Shown in pieces: positions 24,070 through 36,020 of a stretch of 64,000 bases of DNA. A program made the position numbers and the translations under genes. Every line of letters starts with the position of its first letter. The first letter of the stretch is position 1. This stretch comes from Gerris lacustris (taxonomy: Eukaryota; Arthropoda; Insecta; Hemiptera; Gerridae): positions 42,708,329 to 42,772,328 of the forward strand of contig OX578282.1 of the NCBI GenBank assembly GCA_951217055.1, read 5' to 3'. The notes below the pieces were generated by a model. That model was not told the origin of the DNA. It made no database searches and worked only from the letters and a program-made list of their open reading frames with translations.

Positions 24070-24376
24070 CCAAAGGGGCCTGGGTGGCACGGAGGCTGGA
24101 GCGTTTGCCTTGCGTTAAGCAGCCTCGAGCAGTATCAGAAGATGAATGGGTGACCGCTTCTGACCACAGCCCCGAACCGGGCCCCTGCTCAATGTCCACC
24201 CAGCATTGTTTATTAAGCAAATGGGAAGCTTCTCGAAAGAGTGGCGCCATCAGGTTTCGGCCTGGAAACCATGATGATGACCCTCTTGGTCTTGGACCAT
24301 ATCGTCACACGAATGTGAAGATTTCGGTCCCTAACCAGGGTTTGTTCAATGGACCACCAAAAAAAAAAAAAAAAAA
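24070..24376 (+). mobile_element. SINE with 5S-rRNA-like promoter region and poly(A)
   Basis: The head contains GTTAAGCAGCCTCGAGC and, about 20 nt further on, GATGAATGGGTGACCGC. These match in order and spacing the 5S rRNA internal promoter segments (AAGCTAAGCAG...TCGGGC and GGATGGGTGACCGC). The body has CTGCTCAATGTCCACCCAGC and GGGAAGCTTCTCGAAAGAG, shared with 50125-50185. The element ends in an 18-nt A-run (24359-24376). It fits the 5S-derived SINE (SINE3-type) architecture. The upstream boundary is uncertain because the hAT element abuts it. Confidence 0.65.
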
Positions 24377-25128
<752 letters not shown>

Positions 25129-25159
25129 CCATCTGTGAGCTACTTTCGACAATCCATCC

Positions 25160-25437
25160 AACTTTCTATAAAATCGAAGTAATAGTTGTTAACATACAAA
25201 TGTTAGTGCGTATAGGGAAGAGGAAACAATGGGCGCAGACTTTTGAAATTATTATAGGACCAACAATGAGCTAATTATGAACTACCATCCAAATTTGATT
25301 AAAATCTGAAGTGTAATTTTTTTAAAATATTTGGTGGTTCACTAATATATGGAAAGACAGACCACAAATGTTTCCTATTGTGAATTAATCACAGGAACAC
25401 TGCTTCTGTTACTTTCACTAAGTTCGGAACCAAATCA
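25160..25437 (-). repeat. Family A, right half
   Basis: Contains 'gggcgcagac', 'ataggaccaacaatgagct', 'accatccaaatttgattaaaa' and ends in a degenerate terminal hairpin (CTGCTTCTGTTACTTTCACT followed by AAGTTCGG). The left half is not recognisable; the (AT)n tract lies where it would be. Confidence 0.6.
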
Positions 25438-26882
25438 CGATAACTCATTTATAATAAGAACGGTTTTATCCTTTTTAGTTACAACTAAAGTAATAAGCAG
25501 TGTGTAATAATAATTGGTTTATTAACGTTTGTGTTTTGTTCTTTTGTTGTTGTCGTATAAGTGATCAATTATGAGTTAATTTAAAAGTTCAATAGGGAGG
25601 ATATTCGAAAGAATGTTTTAAATGTTCTGTAATGTTTCTTCCTTCCTGAAATAGCTCTATGAGAGATAGTGCTACTGAAAGAGAATCAGAAACGAAGAAT
25701 TTAAACTAAATCTTATTATTAATATTCATATTATTATTCATAACCGCGAATAATAAATTTATACTGCTTCAGAAAGATAGTAATTGCTAATTAATTCAAT
25801 TACATCACAGAATTATGAATCATGTAGATTTTCCTGACATGTCTAAATAAATCTATAATGAACCAATCTTTCTTGATCTAATAACGTTATATCGTTGTCG
25901 TAAGTGACGTGTGTCATGTAAAACGGTTAGTTTATTGTTTCATAATATCACTTTTTTTACAAACCATTTTTATTGTTCCAGAATGGTAATTCATCTTATT
26001 TATAGAACGGATTTGATAAGACTACGTCTTAATTAGTAATATATTGTATCATTCATTTAAGATTTATTCGATGACGAATTCGCGTTTAAAAGAGATTTCA
26101 ACCGCTCTGATTAACTAGGACGCAGATTAAATCATGGTGTAGTTTTTTTTTCTTAAAAAAAAATGGTTTAAGCATAAATCACAAAAAGAAAGATCCAATT
26201 GCGAATTTGAGAAATCCATAATTATTATTTTTTTTCTTTTTAAAATTAATTGTGGGTGAAAGTGATTTATAGATGTTGCAGTAGTTTTGTTTTCTCTCTC
26301 TCGATATTACGTTTGTTTAATTTGTCGTTTATCTTATAGATTGTGTTGATAAAGCACTTAGTAATCAGCGTAGAGGGGAGAAATGAACGAGAACTTGTTT
26401 TTATTTTAGAAAATGCCACTCCTCTATTTGTAAAAAAAGAATAATATAATGTCATCCATAAATCATTTCTTTCCCACCACTTTTTATTGAAAAGATAAAA
26501 AAACAACTTTATTTTGTGTTTTTTATTATTATTATTATTATTATTTTTACTGTAAATAAGTGGCTGTATTTTCGAGAATTGTTTTATTTTCTCTAAATTT
26601 CTAACACTGGTTTCAAATATATTTAAATACTTTCTATATTTAACTAAAAAAAAAGTGTTGAATATGAATGGAATGAAAACTCATTTTGTAACTTTGCAAT
26701 TACATTTCGCTCCAAATTAATTAGAAAAATTAACTTTACAATAGATTTTAGTTTCTGAAATAAAATTAATAACATATACGAGTATACACAATTAATTCGA
26801 CAAGCCTGTTAATACAAAAACTTGTATCTTAAGATTTTTGTATCTTATCAAATAAAACTGAAATACACTTTGTTTTTGTATT
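25438..26882. other. AT-rich stretch
   Basis: A short (TTA)n tract lies near 26522-26545. No gene was supported. Confidence 0.35.
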
Positions 26883-27860
26883 TGAGCTTGGCTTACTTTA
26901 AGGACCTTCTACAAATTGTGGCAGAAAAACTAACTAAGTTTACCGTTTATATTAATATGGGACCATCAATGGGTTACTTTTAACAAACTATCCGAATTTC
27001 TTCAAAATTGATTGTGTAATTTTAAAGATATAGCTTTTAATAAAATTAAGTTTGTGTGCATACAGAAGAAAGTATTGGGCGCAGAAAGTTGAAGACCAAC
27101 AGTGGATTTATTGGATAATAAATAAGATATGGTGGTTCGCAAAAATGTTGACGGAGAGAGAAGAGACCAACAGACAGACGTGAGACCAAGAGTGTTGACG
27201 GTAAGACCAACAGACAGACGTGAGACCAAAATGTTGACTGAGAGATCAACAGACAGACGTGAGACCAAGAGTGTTGACGGCAAGACCAACAGACAGACGT
27301 GAGTCCAAAAATGTTGACGGAGAGAGGATTGAACAACAGACAGACGTGAGACCAAGAGTGTTGACGGCGAGACCAACAGATATATACGTAAGACCAAAAT
27401 GTTGACGGAGAGACCAACAGACAGACGTGTGACCAAAAATGTTGACGGAGAGAGGAGAGAACAACAGACAGACGTGAGACCAAGAGTGTTAACGGAGAAA
27501 CCAACAGACAGACGTGAGTCCAAAAATGTTGACGGAGAGAGGAGAGAACAACAGACAGACGTGAGACCAAGAGTGTTGACGGCGAGACCAACAGATATAT
27601 ACGTAAGACCAAAATGTTGACGGAGAGACCAACAGACAGACGTGAAACCAAAAATGTTGACAACGAGACCAACAGACAGACGTGAGACCAAGAGTGTTGA
27701 CAACAAGACCAACAGACAGACGTAAGACCAAAAATGTTCCCTATGGTGTCTAAAACGGATTTCTGTCTAGGAATGTTTGAATTCGGAAATACCAAAAAAA
27801 TGTTTCTCAGAATGATAACACTGCTGTTGCATTCAGTAAGCTCTGAAGCAAAATAATGAA
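26883..27860 (-). repeat. Family A element expanded by an internal minisatellite
   Basis: The unique flanks of the array match family A: 'gtggttcgcaaaaatgttg' on the left, and on the right 'gtctaaaacggatttctgtc', 'gaattcgga' and a terminal CAGTAAGCTCTGAAGCA (about 27834-27850). A degenerate left terminus may be present at about 26883 (GAGCTTGGCTTACTTTAAGG). Confidence 0.65.
27143..27740. repeat. Minisatellite, unit about 40-50 bp
   Basis: Roughly 15 imperfect units of the type ATGTTGACGGAGAGACCAAC + AGACAGACGTGAGACCAA. Variant units alternate ('gagtgttgacggcgag', 'gagaggagagaacaac', 'agatatatacgtaag'). A block starting at 27361 recurs at 27576, giving a higher-order period of about 215 bp. 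The several long open frames here (up to 273 codons on the minus strand) are products of the repeat and lack any domain. Confidence 0.93.
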
Positions 27861-28874
27861 CTAACAAATTATAATATTACACATATACGTGGATGTTATC
27901 GCTTAGTAGTTACTTAAGAAGAGGAAGTATGAAGTCGGCGAAAAAATATCAAAGTATTCCTACTAATAATTTGCTGGCTATCGAATCCATTCGGTCTTCT
28001 TTCAACCCTTGTATCAAATAACGCTAGAATTTTTAATTCCTTCTTTTAAACCCCCCTGATTTTGAGTTAAAGTTATAAGAGAAAATAAGTAAAACTTAAA
28101 ACATATATTAACCCTTTTAATCTTTTTTCCTCCCGCACTATAGTTATTTCAGCATTTAGCGAGAGAGAGTTAATAGATTCTTATCACGATTCAAAAACGT
28201 ATTTTTCAAGTTTTAATCACTGGACCGTCATATCAAAAGCATCAGCTTTAATATAAAATTAGTTTATTCTATCGAGATTTTGTGGTATACTTAATACTTT
28301 TCCTACATACTTTGTGGGGATAAATAACAAATTATACTTATACCTATCAATTTCAATTCGGAATTGCTATTACAGTTATTTTAAATTAAAGACGTAAACG
28401 GAAATGCTCTTAATTATAATTAATAGTTGCAATCGACTTCTAATGAAGTTTGCAGATAATTGCATAGACATATCAATCAGTCTTTTTTTTTTTTTTTTTA
28501 AAAAAAGAAGATTAAAACGGATAATTGCTGTTAAATTGCTTCAAAGTTGCAGTAGAAGAGATTTCTTCTTCGTTGATGTTTTGACAGTTACTTGATGTTT
28601 GAATATAAAACTAGGAAATTGCATATAGGTAATTATAGATAAACACTTGTTAGAAGAGGAATCAGATTGAAAAGTTGTTAGTAGTAAATCCTATCAGATG
28701 TATATTGGAAATGTGTTTTTTTTTAATGAAAACGGTAACTAAGTCCTGAAGTATATGGAGGACAGTCAAAGTTTTTACAGTTGATTGTGGGGATGTCCAG
28801 TATTTGCTTGACAAGTAGAAAGTTTAGACTCTGATCTTGTTTACTCCCAACTAAATTTTTTTTTCTTTCAATAG
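27861..28874. other. AT-rich stretch upstream of a candidate exon
   Basis: No other feature was supported. A 9-nt T tract (28856-28864) and CTTTCAATAG form the polypyrimidine tract and 3' splice site of the candidate exon that starts at 28875. Confidence 0.35.
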
Positions 28875-28935
28875 AACGTTTTAAATCTTTCAAAGGAGAT
28901 ATCGTCAATAACGGATACACAAGTGGAGAAAACAG
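28875..28935 (+). CDS. Candidate internal coding exon, protein unknown
   Basis: The segment is bounded by a strong acceptor (nine T, CTTTCAATAG) and a good donor (AAACAG|GTATCG). Only one frame is attractive: two bases completing a codon, then RFKSFKGDIVNNGYTSGEN, leaving two bases (AG). That leftover plus the first G of the exon candidate at 46406 gives an Arg codon, so the two join in frame. If the donor is ignored the frame continues 22 more codons to a TGA, so a terminal exon is an alternative. Adjacent sequence is GC-richer than average. I do not recognise the protein. Support is splice consensus and phase only, and chance is a real possibility. Confidence 0.3.
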
Positions 28936-29219
28936 GTATCGATTTACGTACGATAAAGAAAATGTTCTTCTGGTGTCAGACAGCATTTACGTTTCCGCTT
29001 GAGACTCAAGACAAAAAATTCTCTCGTAAGTCATTCCAATTGCGTAGGCTTTTATTCGCTGATAGAATCCGGTTCTCATTTTCATAATTCATGATCTTCC
29101 GGTTAATCTTAACTTATGAAATTAGGGTAATCTTTTTCGGTTTTTCAATATGGAAATTTAATATCGAACGTATTAAATGTTAAAAAGCAGAAATTATTGG
29201 CAATGCGTACAATGAACTA

Positions 29220-29606
29220 CAGTAGAACCTCGATAAGAAGTGTCTCAAGGGGATTAGGGAAACAGTCTTGTTATCTAGATGCTCTTTTCATTGAGGGTCG
29301 TGTTATCAAGGTTATTTTGGCTATCAGTCGTGTTATCGAGGTTTGAGGGCGGGGTTTTCAAGTATTGACTTGTTCAGTCGACCCATTCTTGTATAGATTC
29401 GCGTTATGGAGGTTGACTTCTCAAAACGACTTGTTATAGAGGTTCTGATTTACGTTGCGAATTGGAAAAAATCCGTATTATTGAGGTTGTTTGGATCATA
29501 ATAGTCGCGTTATAGAGGTTAATTTAACATTATGTGTTATGGCAATCTCAAGGGGATTTGAAAATTGCATTTGTAATTGAGGTTGTCGTGCAAGCGAGGT
29601 TCTACG
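29220..29606. mobile_element. pogo/Tigger-like MITE with TA target duplication
   Basis: The left end CAGTAGAACCTCGATAA and the reverse complement of the right end, CGTAGAACCTCGCTTGC, resemble pogo/Tigger termini. TA flanks both sides (29218-29219, 29607-29608). The interior repeats the motif 'ttat(c/a)gaggtt' several times, as in many pogo-derived non-autonomous elements. No transposase frame is present. Confidence 0.75.
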
Positions 29607-29608
29607 TA

Positions 29609-31361
29609 ATTTGAAGAGAAGAAAATAAAAATCTGTAATTTATCTAAATCGAAGAAGAAATTAAGCTACCAAAGACAAACTTGTTACAAAATCTCAGGCA
29701 ATACATTCAAATTTTAGCTGTAGGTTTGGGAAGATCGGGTGATCTGTGGAGGACCACTAAATAGGGGTTATTTCTTGAAGGACCACTCTTAATACTGGCA
29801 GCATCTTTAAGGGAATAAATTTTGCGGGGATATCAACACCAATAAGAACTCCTCCTCTTTACTATTAATTTTTTTGTAGATATTAAGAAAATATTGCTAC
29901 TTCGAAATTATTAATTTGAATATTTTTATGAAATTACACGTTTAAGGTGTAATTCTATGTATGACTAGTCTGCCGAATTTAGTCTATCCTAAGTTGAACT
30001 AAAAATTTACGAAAAAAATAAATAAAAATAAATAAAATTATCTCATAAAGGTTTGGTCGATTTTGATTAAAAATATAGTAAATTTCAACAGTAATAAAAC
30101 TATATGTAAGTCATTTACCTTAAAAAAAAAAACGGAAAATGAAATTTCCATAGTAGAGAGCAATTTTTGGGGAATGTGCGAGTATTTTAGGATAGGAATT
30201 AATGAGTTATTAAAGTACATTAGATATTACGATGAAAATCAGCAGTCTCTTTGGAATAATCCCTTTCATGGAATCGGCATTTATAAAATTACCACTCTAA
30301 TAGCTTTTTTAATGAGCAGTTTATTAAAATCTATATCAGAAATTAGTTGTGGATACATTATTGATTTTTGAAATGTTTCAGGATTTTCTTAAACACATTT
30401 GAAATTGAAAAAAAAAAAGATTTATTTACACGGATATAGATTTGGATATAACTATGGATTCTGACACTGTAGAATAGTATACAAGTTACTGAAGGTGAGA
30501 GTTCTTGTGGCTCTTCTTTTTGAAATTTATGGTTAGAGAGATTGCTTTGTTAAGTAAAAAAATTTAAAATTTATTGTTCGTAAATTTATCTAGTCTTATA
30601 GGTCTTGTAGTAATAGCGGGTAGTGATGCGCGGTAACAGGGAAAAAGCTAAAAACTGCTTGTTTTTTCTATGTAAACTTTCTCCAGAAATGATTAACTTC
30701 AGTGCCAGAAAATAATACTGAACGAAGAAGAAAGAAAATTTGCCGCATGATACGAGAAATCAGTGGAAATAAGACATTCTCTCAAAAACAATTTTTTGAA
30801 AGAGATCAATTTACTGAAAAATAGTAAAAGCCTTCCTTCGTTCTTTCGTGTTCCATTTTCTCTTAGCAGCTAGAGTCAGCCAAATTATAATTTTAGGATA
30901 AGACCATGCCATGTGGTAAAGGTCTTCTCCTCATAAATCCTATAAATCGAATCTGTATTTTATATATGATAGGATATAGGAATATCCTGTAAAAAATAAA
31001 ACCAATTTTGCGGGGAGTATATAACTTTTTGTGGGTGGTTTTAACTCAAACTCGACAATAGGCGATTTTTATAAAAGACAGGTTTCAATCAATTTATAGG
31101 GTCATAGTAAAATATGTATTATATTAAAATCTTTCATTAAATACTTTATTTAATTACTTCTATTGCTGAAGCTAACAATAAAAATTACAAGATAAAAAGA
31201 ACTTTTTAATACTATGTTTTTAAATTTTCTGTTGAATCATATGTAGTGTAAATAATATAATTGTTATTGTTATATCTAATGTTAGAGAAAAAAAATAGTT
31301 CCGAATTTATTTACTTCACGTAAATGACAACCATCTAGAGTCTAGAGAGCTGATCTTAAAC
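29609..31361. other. AT-rich stretch
   Basis: A 102-codon plus frame (30063-30371) has a Lys/Asn-rich, AT-driven composition and no motif. I regard it as chance, with low certainty. Confidence 0.35.
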
Positions 31362-31444
31362 CTATGAAAGGACAAATCGTTGTACAACGGATCTCCCCAA
31401 CACCGAATCTAAACCGTGCCATCGATATACCCCCGTTTAGGGGA
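31362..31444 (-). CDS. Weak candidate exon on the minus strand
   Basis: On the minus strand a tract ending 'ttcttctcttacag' precedes an 83-nt segment that ends at ATAG|GTTTAAG. One of its frames is open throughout and includes MARFRFGVGEIRCTTICPF. The segment begins with a small palindrome (CCCCTAAACGGGG). No relative was recognised, and the donor is only moderate. It could equally be part of an unrecognised repeat. Confidence 0.22.
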
Positions 31445-31579
31445 CTGTAAGAGAAGAAAAATGAGTACAAGTAAAGAAGTGCAGATGCAGAAAAATAAAC
31501 CGATACCTAGGACACAAGTGTAAACAAACCTGGTTGTCACACGTCAATTAATTTATTTCTTTGTTTCGCTGTCATACAA

Positions 31580-32023
31580 TAGGTTTGTTCCAACTCCGCT
31601 ATTTGTACCGTCCTTTGTATCGTCCTGCGGATCGTTCGGGAATCGTTTAGGACAGGTTTTATACGCATGCGCTAACATTGTACAGTAAAAAAAATCATGT
31701 CAGGTTGGAACGAGTTTAGGACTATTATTCGCACTGTATTAAAAACATTGAGGAAACCTATAACAGTTAGGAAACCTTCCTGTTGATATTTGTAATTATT
31801 GACATAGCTGCGCATGTCATACAAACCAGTACATGAGTATTGTCAGAGGATCGTTGGGATCGTACAGTGAACGGTTCGCAAACGATCCGATCCCTGCCGG
31901 GGTTGGAACAGTTTCGTGTCCGGTACGAAACACTGTCCCAAGTCAGCTTGGAACGGCTATTATCTACTGCGAATGCCGGTGACGATCCCGCGGACGGTAC
32001 GATGCTCGGTTGGAACAAACCTA
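31580..32023. mobile_element. TIR element, 444 bp
   Basis: TAGGTTTGTTCCAAC at 31580-31594 is the exact reverse complement of 32009-32023. Subterminal GTTGGAAC/GGAACG motifs and imperfect inverted copies of 'gatcgt' and 'gtacgg' fill the interior. Two overlapping 72-83-codon frames in opposite strands reflect this symmetry and are not a transposase. Confidence 0.75.
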
Positions 32024-34204
32024 ATGTTTATCTCTTAATAAAAAAATCACAAATTTGAAACCCGCCAAAATGAAGATTTTATAAATATGGGACATGTAAA
32101 AACAAATAAAATAACTTGTGGATTTTTTCCAAACTAACCTTTCATACAGCAAAATTTGCTGAAAGATGGCTAAAAGTATTAAAATAATGCATTGTCATCG
32201 TGTTCTGAGCTGTTCTAAAAGTTTTAACTGTCTAGCTATTCGGGAAGTTAGTTAGAAATCGATTGCAAGATTTGTACCGGACAAACTAACAAACAAGAAA
32301 GCAAACTAATAAAAACGTAGTAAAAACCTTAAGAACGTAATTAATTAATTAATACCTATACTTCAAATGGGTGGATCGTTTTTGAAAAATGAGTTAGGCC
32401 AGCGCCTCGGAACTTAGAGTCTAAAGGTTTATTTAGATTACATCTCGGTTAAGTAGTTTAGACTTCACGCACTAGCGAAGGTACACAGAAATAAATTTAA
32501 AAACCTCCAGCCATCAATTCACAAATTCGACACTATACCTGACTTCATATATTTCACTTTACTGTTATTTTCACAATTTATTACAAAAAATGTTTTATTT
32601 CCATTTCATAAATTCACAAGTTGGCAACCATGTGGCCAATTGGGCTAGTTCAACCCCCTCCTATTCATATGAAGCTAGTTGAAGGCGTTTATTCAGTAAA
32701 CAAAATGAGAAAATGTAAAACAAATAATATATTTAATGAGTAAATAAATCACGTCGTCAATGTTTTGTTAGCAGTAGGTTGTAGTAAGTTTATTTGAAAC
32801 TTGAATAATGTTTGCGTAATTGTCCCCTTTAGATTTCCATAGGTGTGAAATGTAAAGGGAATATAAAGTTAGGTGGTTGTTTCCTGAATACGAGGTATTT
32901 CTAGTTACGCCAAGGTTTTGCTTCGTTCTACTAACGTTCCAACTGTTTTCACTCTCTACACAAACTTATCCTGCATTCGAAAAAAAACCTTTTCCTAAAG
33001 CATTTTTTTGCACGCACTCTGAATATATTTAGAACGACTTGAATTCTCCAATTCCCATTCAGAATATTGAAACTTTAGTTTGAAGTTAAGAATCAGTGTT
33101 ATAACAATAAAAAGATGAACAACGGTCATGATGTGAATTTGATATCAGCCTTTTTTTTTGTACATTCTTCTTGAATGAGAAAAAAAAAATCACTTAAAAC
33201 AAGATTAGAAATGAAGATAACAAAAGGAGAAATAGTATTAAAGAACGACAGTCGAATTTAAATTTTAACAAAATCAAGAACTATCTGTATAAAATAGTAA
33301 AGTTAAATAGGGGGTTTTTGTTCATTTTAAAATTCATTGCTTTTGAACAAGTTAATGTAGAATCCAAAGGCTATTAAAGTTCTGGCACGTGGGTTGAATG
33401 TAAATTATACCGATAGATTGTAAGTAGAATAGATTCTACTAAGATGCAAAGACGGGGATTCATTTTATGAATTTAAAAGTGGATTGAGACCTAAATTGAT
33501 GATAGGTACGATAATCTTAAAATTTAATTTAATTTAGCTTTAAAATTATTGTTGAATTGAGAAACCAAAAGAAACTTTAAAAAAAAAACAATCATAATGA
33601 AGCCAAAAATTAATGTAACTGAATAAAAAAGATCATAGCAATCCTATTGAATCATATTAGACAAATTGCAATACTGACTTTTTTATGGATGAAAATTGTA
33701 CGAGCCAAAAAATGCAAAAAAGTAATCTAAAATCGTAATATGCTCCAATTTTCTTCTTTGGTAACTTCTCGCATAAATGAAAATAATTTTCTTAATTTCA
33801 ATCGCGTTTCTTCGTGTGGTAACATCTAATTCGGACAATCTTCTCGAAGATTGAAAATACTTTTTTAAAGAAAATTATAAATGTTAAATAATATGTAGGA
33901 AATTTCGTTGTTCAACATTATGTCTTAATCTATTGATTTTTGAAAATTACATTTTGAGTGTGAAAATACCTTATTCATTTCTTTTCGAAGATAGACGATC
34001 GCATCTGAAGTAAATTTAATTTGACAGTTCGCGAATCCATCACGATTTTTAGTGGTTCCAAGTCACGTCTCCTTTTACTATTTTGTAAATGTTTTTCGTT
34101 TTGGATTGCATCTTCAACATACATTGGCTTCGGTCACATAAAACACCTTGTGTTATTTCTTTTTGACTTGATTTATTTCACCTTCGCAAATAAAAAAATA
34201 AAAA

Positions 34205-34207
<3 letters not shown>
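32024..34207. other. AT-rich stretch
   Basis: No supported gene, array or inverted repeat. Confidence 0.35.

Positions 34208-34283
<76 letters not shown>
34208..34283. repeat. (TA)n microsatellite, about 75 bp
   Basis: Uninterrupted TA tract. It makes the Ile/Tyr stretch in frames on both strands. Confidence 0.97.
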
Positions 34284-34285
<2 letters not shown>

Positions 34286-35184
34286 AACCACCACTGACCT
34301 ATATAAATTCTTTTCGATACACTTTTTCTTTCTCCTCTATGAGGAGAGGTATGCAATTCCGTATTTGCGGTTTCTTAAATATGAAGGTGCGGTTTTTTTT
34401 TCTATTGCAAAATGAACTTTTTTTAAAATAAAAACAGTCAAACACAACAGAACGTAACCTTTGCTTAAACATTCTTTTATTTATTTTTTTAAAATTTTAT
34501 CTTCTTTTTTGTGTCAAGTGTGTCGTAAACTCAACATAAACCAATTTAAATGAACTTTGTTGTAATTTGTTGTATTCATTATAAACAATCTAAAATTGAT
34601 AAAACTTATTTATTGCTAAACTTTATAAAATTGGAAATATGTTTTTTCTTTTTTTAAATTTAATCATAACTACTTAAATGCAAAGCGATCGGTAAATTAT
34701 TTTATAAGACATTATTTTAAAACTAAAATAACAAATAGAAAATGGTAATAAAAAATCCCAAAACGGATCGAGAACAAAATAAGAGAAAAAAAACATTCAA
34801 ACAACTATTAAATTTATTTTTTCCAAAAACAGTATGAACAGTAATAAATGGTTATAAAAAGGAACTAAATCGATGTAATCAGTAATAAATAATAATTAAA
34901 ATTTGTTTAGTTCTTTTCATTTTATGACTGAAAGCTAAAAAGAATAGAATGTACAATGTACAAACAGAAGGACGAAATACAAATCTAACATTTCATTTGT
35001 TTAGCCAATTCTAGACGACCTTTTAAATATTTTACTTTAAGTTACATTATTTTTTGAAAGTTAATTAAGCATTTAATTAATTCCTCTCACTGTAACATTT
35101 CGTAAATTTTTAATTGAATGTTTTGCAAAAACTTTACTTTTTACTAAAATTATTTAATTGTTAATATATTTTTATATTGCTTCC
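34284..35184. other. AT-rich stretch
   Basis: No supported feature. It ends at a family A left terminus. Confidence 0.35.
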
Positions 35185-36020
35185 TAGCTTACCAAAGGTA
35201 ATGGAAGCTATGTGATCGCAAACGAAATTGTTTTATGTTTCCGATTTAAAAAATTGAAAGGCAGATATCCTTTTAGACATCAGGGAAAATATTTCCCGTG
35301 TCTGTCTGTATTCGTCAGATTTTAATAAAGTTTAAATGGTAATTCATAATTAGCCCATTGTTAGTCCCACATATGATTTACTTTCTGAACTCATTTGTTT
35401 CTTCTCACATTTGCGTACAAACATACATTCACTAACGTTTACATGTTTCAAACTACTCATCTGATTTTTATGGATTTGTATGGTTAGTCGGATGTAGCCA
35501 AAATTCATTTGAACTTCCAGCGCACATAAAATACTTCTAAAATGATTATTTTATTCGTGTGAAAAAAAAAATAAATAAAAATGACATATTTGAAAAAAGG
35601 GGGAAAAAAATTAAATCAAATATACAATTTATATAGGACCATCTATGCCCACTGATACCGAAAGTAGCCCTTCATTCGACAAATTATTCAAATATTTTAA
35701 TGATATGTAGCGTATTTATAAATATGTAGGTATAATAATAATAAAATATATAAAAAAATGTTCGCATGTAGAAGAGAAACCAATAAGCATATAGGTAAGG
35801 TTGAAAAATATAGGACCAACAATGAAATTATAATGACCTATATACCATCCAACATTTGAAAAGTAGATTTTAAGATATGTTGGTTCGCAAAAATGAACAG
35901 ACAGAAACTGGGTTATAAATATTCCCTGATGTGTGAAACGGATTTCTGTCATTGAATTTTTGAATTTGGACACATAAAAAACAGATAGCTTCCTTTAACT
36001 TCGGTAAGCTCGGAAGCAAA
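35185..36020. mobile_element. Family A element with both termini
   Basis: The left end TGCTTCCTAGCTTACCAAAG, then 'gtaatggaagctatgtg', is mirrored by the right end. Reading the right end in reverse gives TTGCTTCCGAGCTTACCGAA, then 'gttaaaggaagctatctg'. The halves between are also broadly mirror-related: 'taaagtttaaatggta' and 'ccattgttagtccca' on the left correspond to 'ggaccaacaatg' and 'accatccaaca' on the right. This marks family A as a foldback-like, non-coding TIR transposon of roughly 0.7-0.85 kb. The target duplication is unclear. Confidence 0.7.

Noticed and set aside
27046..27867. Long minus-strand frames (up to 273 codons) rich in SRLSVGL-type repeats
   Set aside because: They coincide with the minisatellite; several overlapping frames are equally open and there is no domain or splice signal.
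30063..30371. 102-codon plus frame
   Set aside because: AT-driven Lys/Asn/Ile composition, no splice sites or motif; length is compatible with chance in this base composition.
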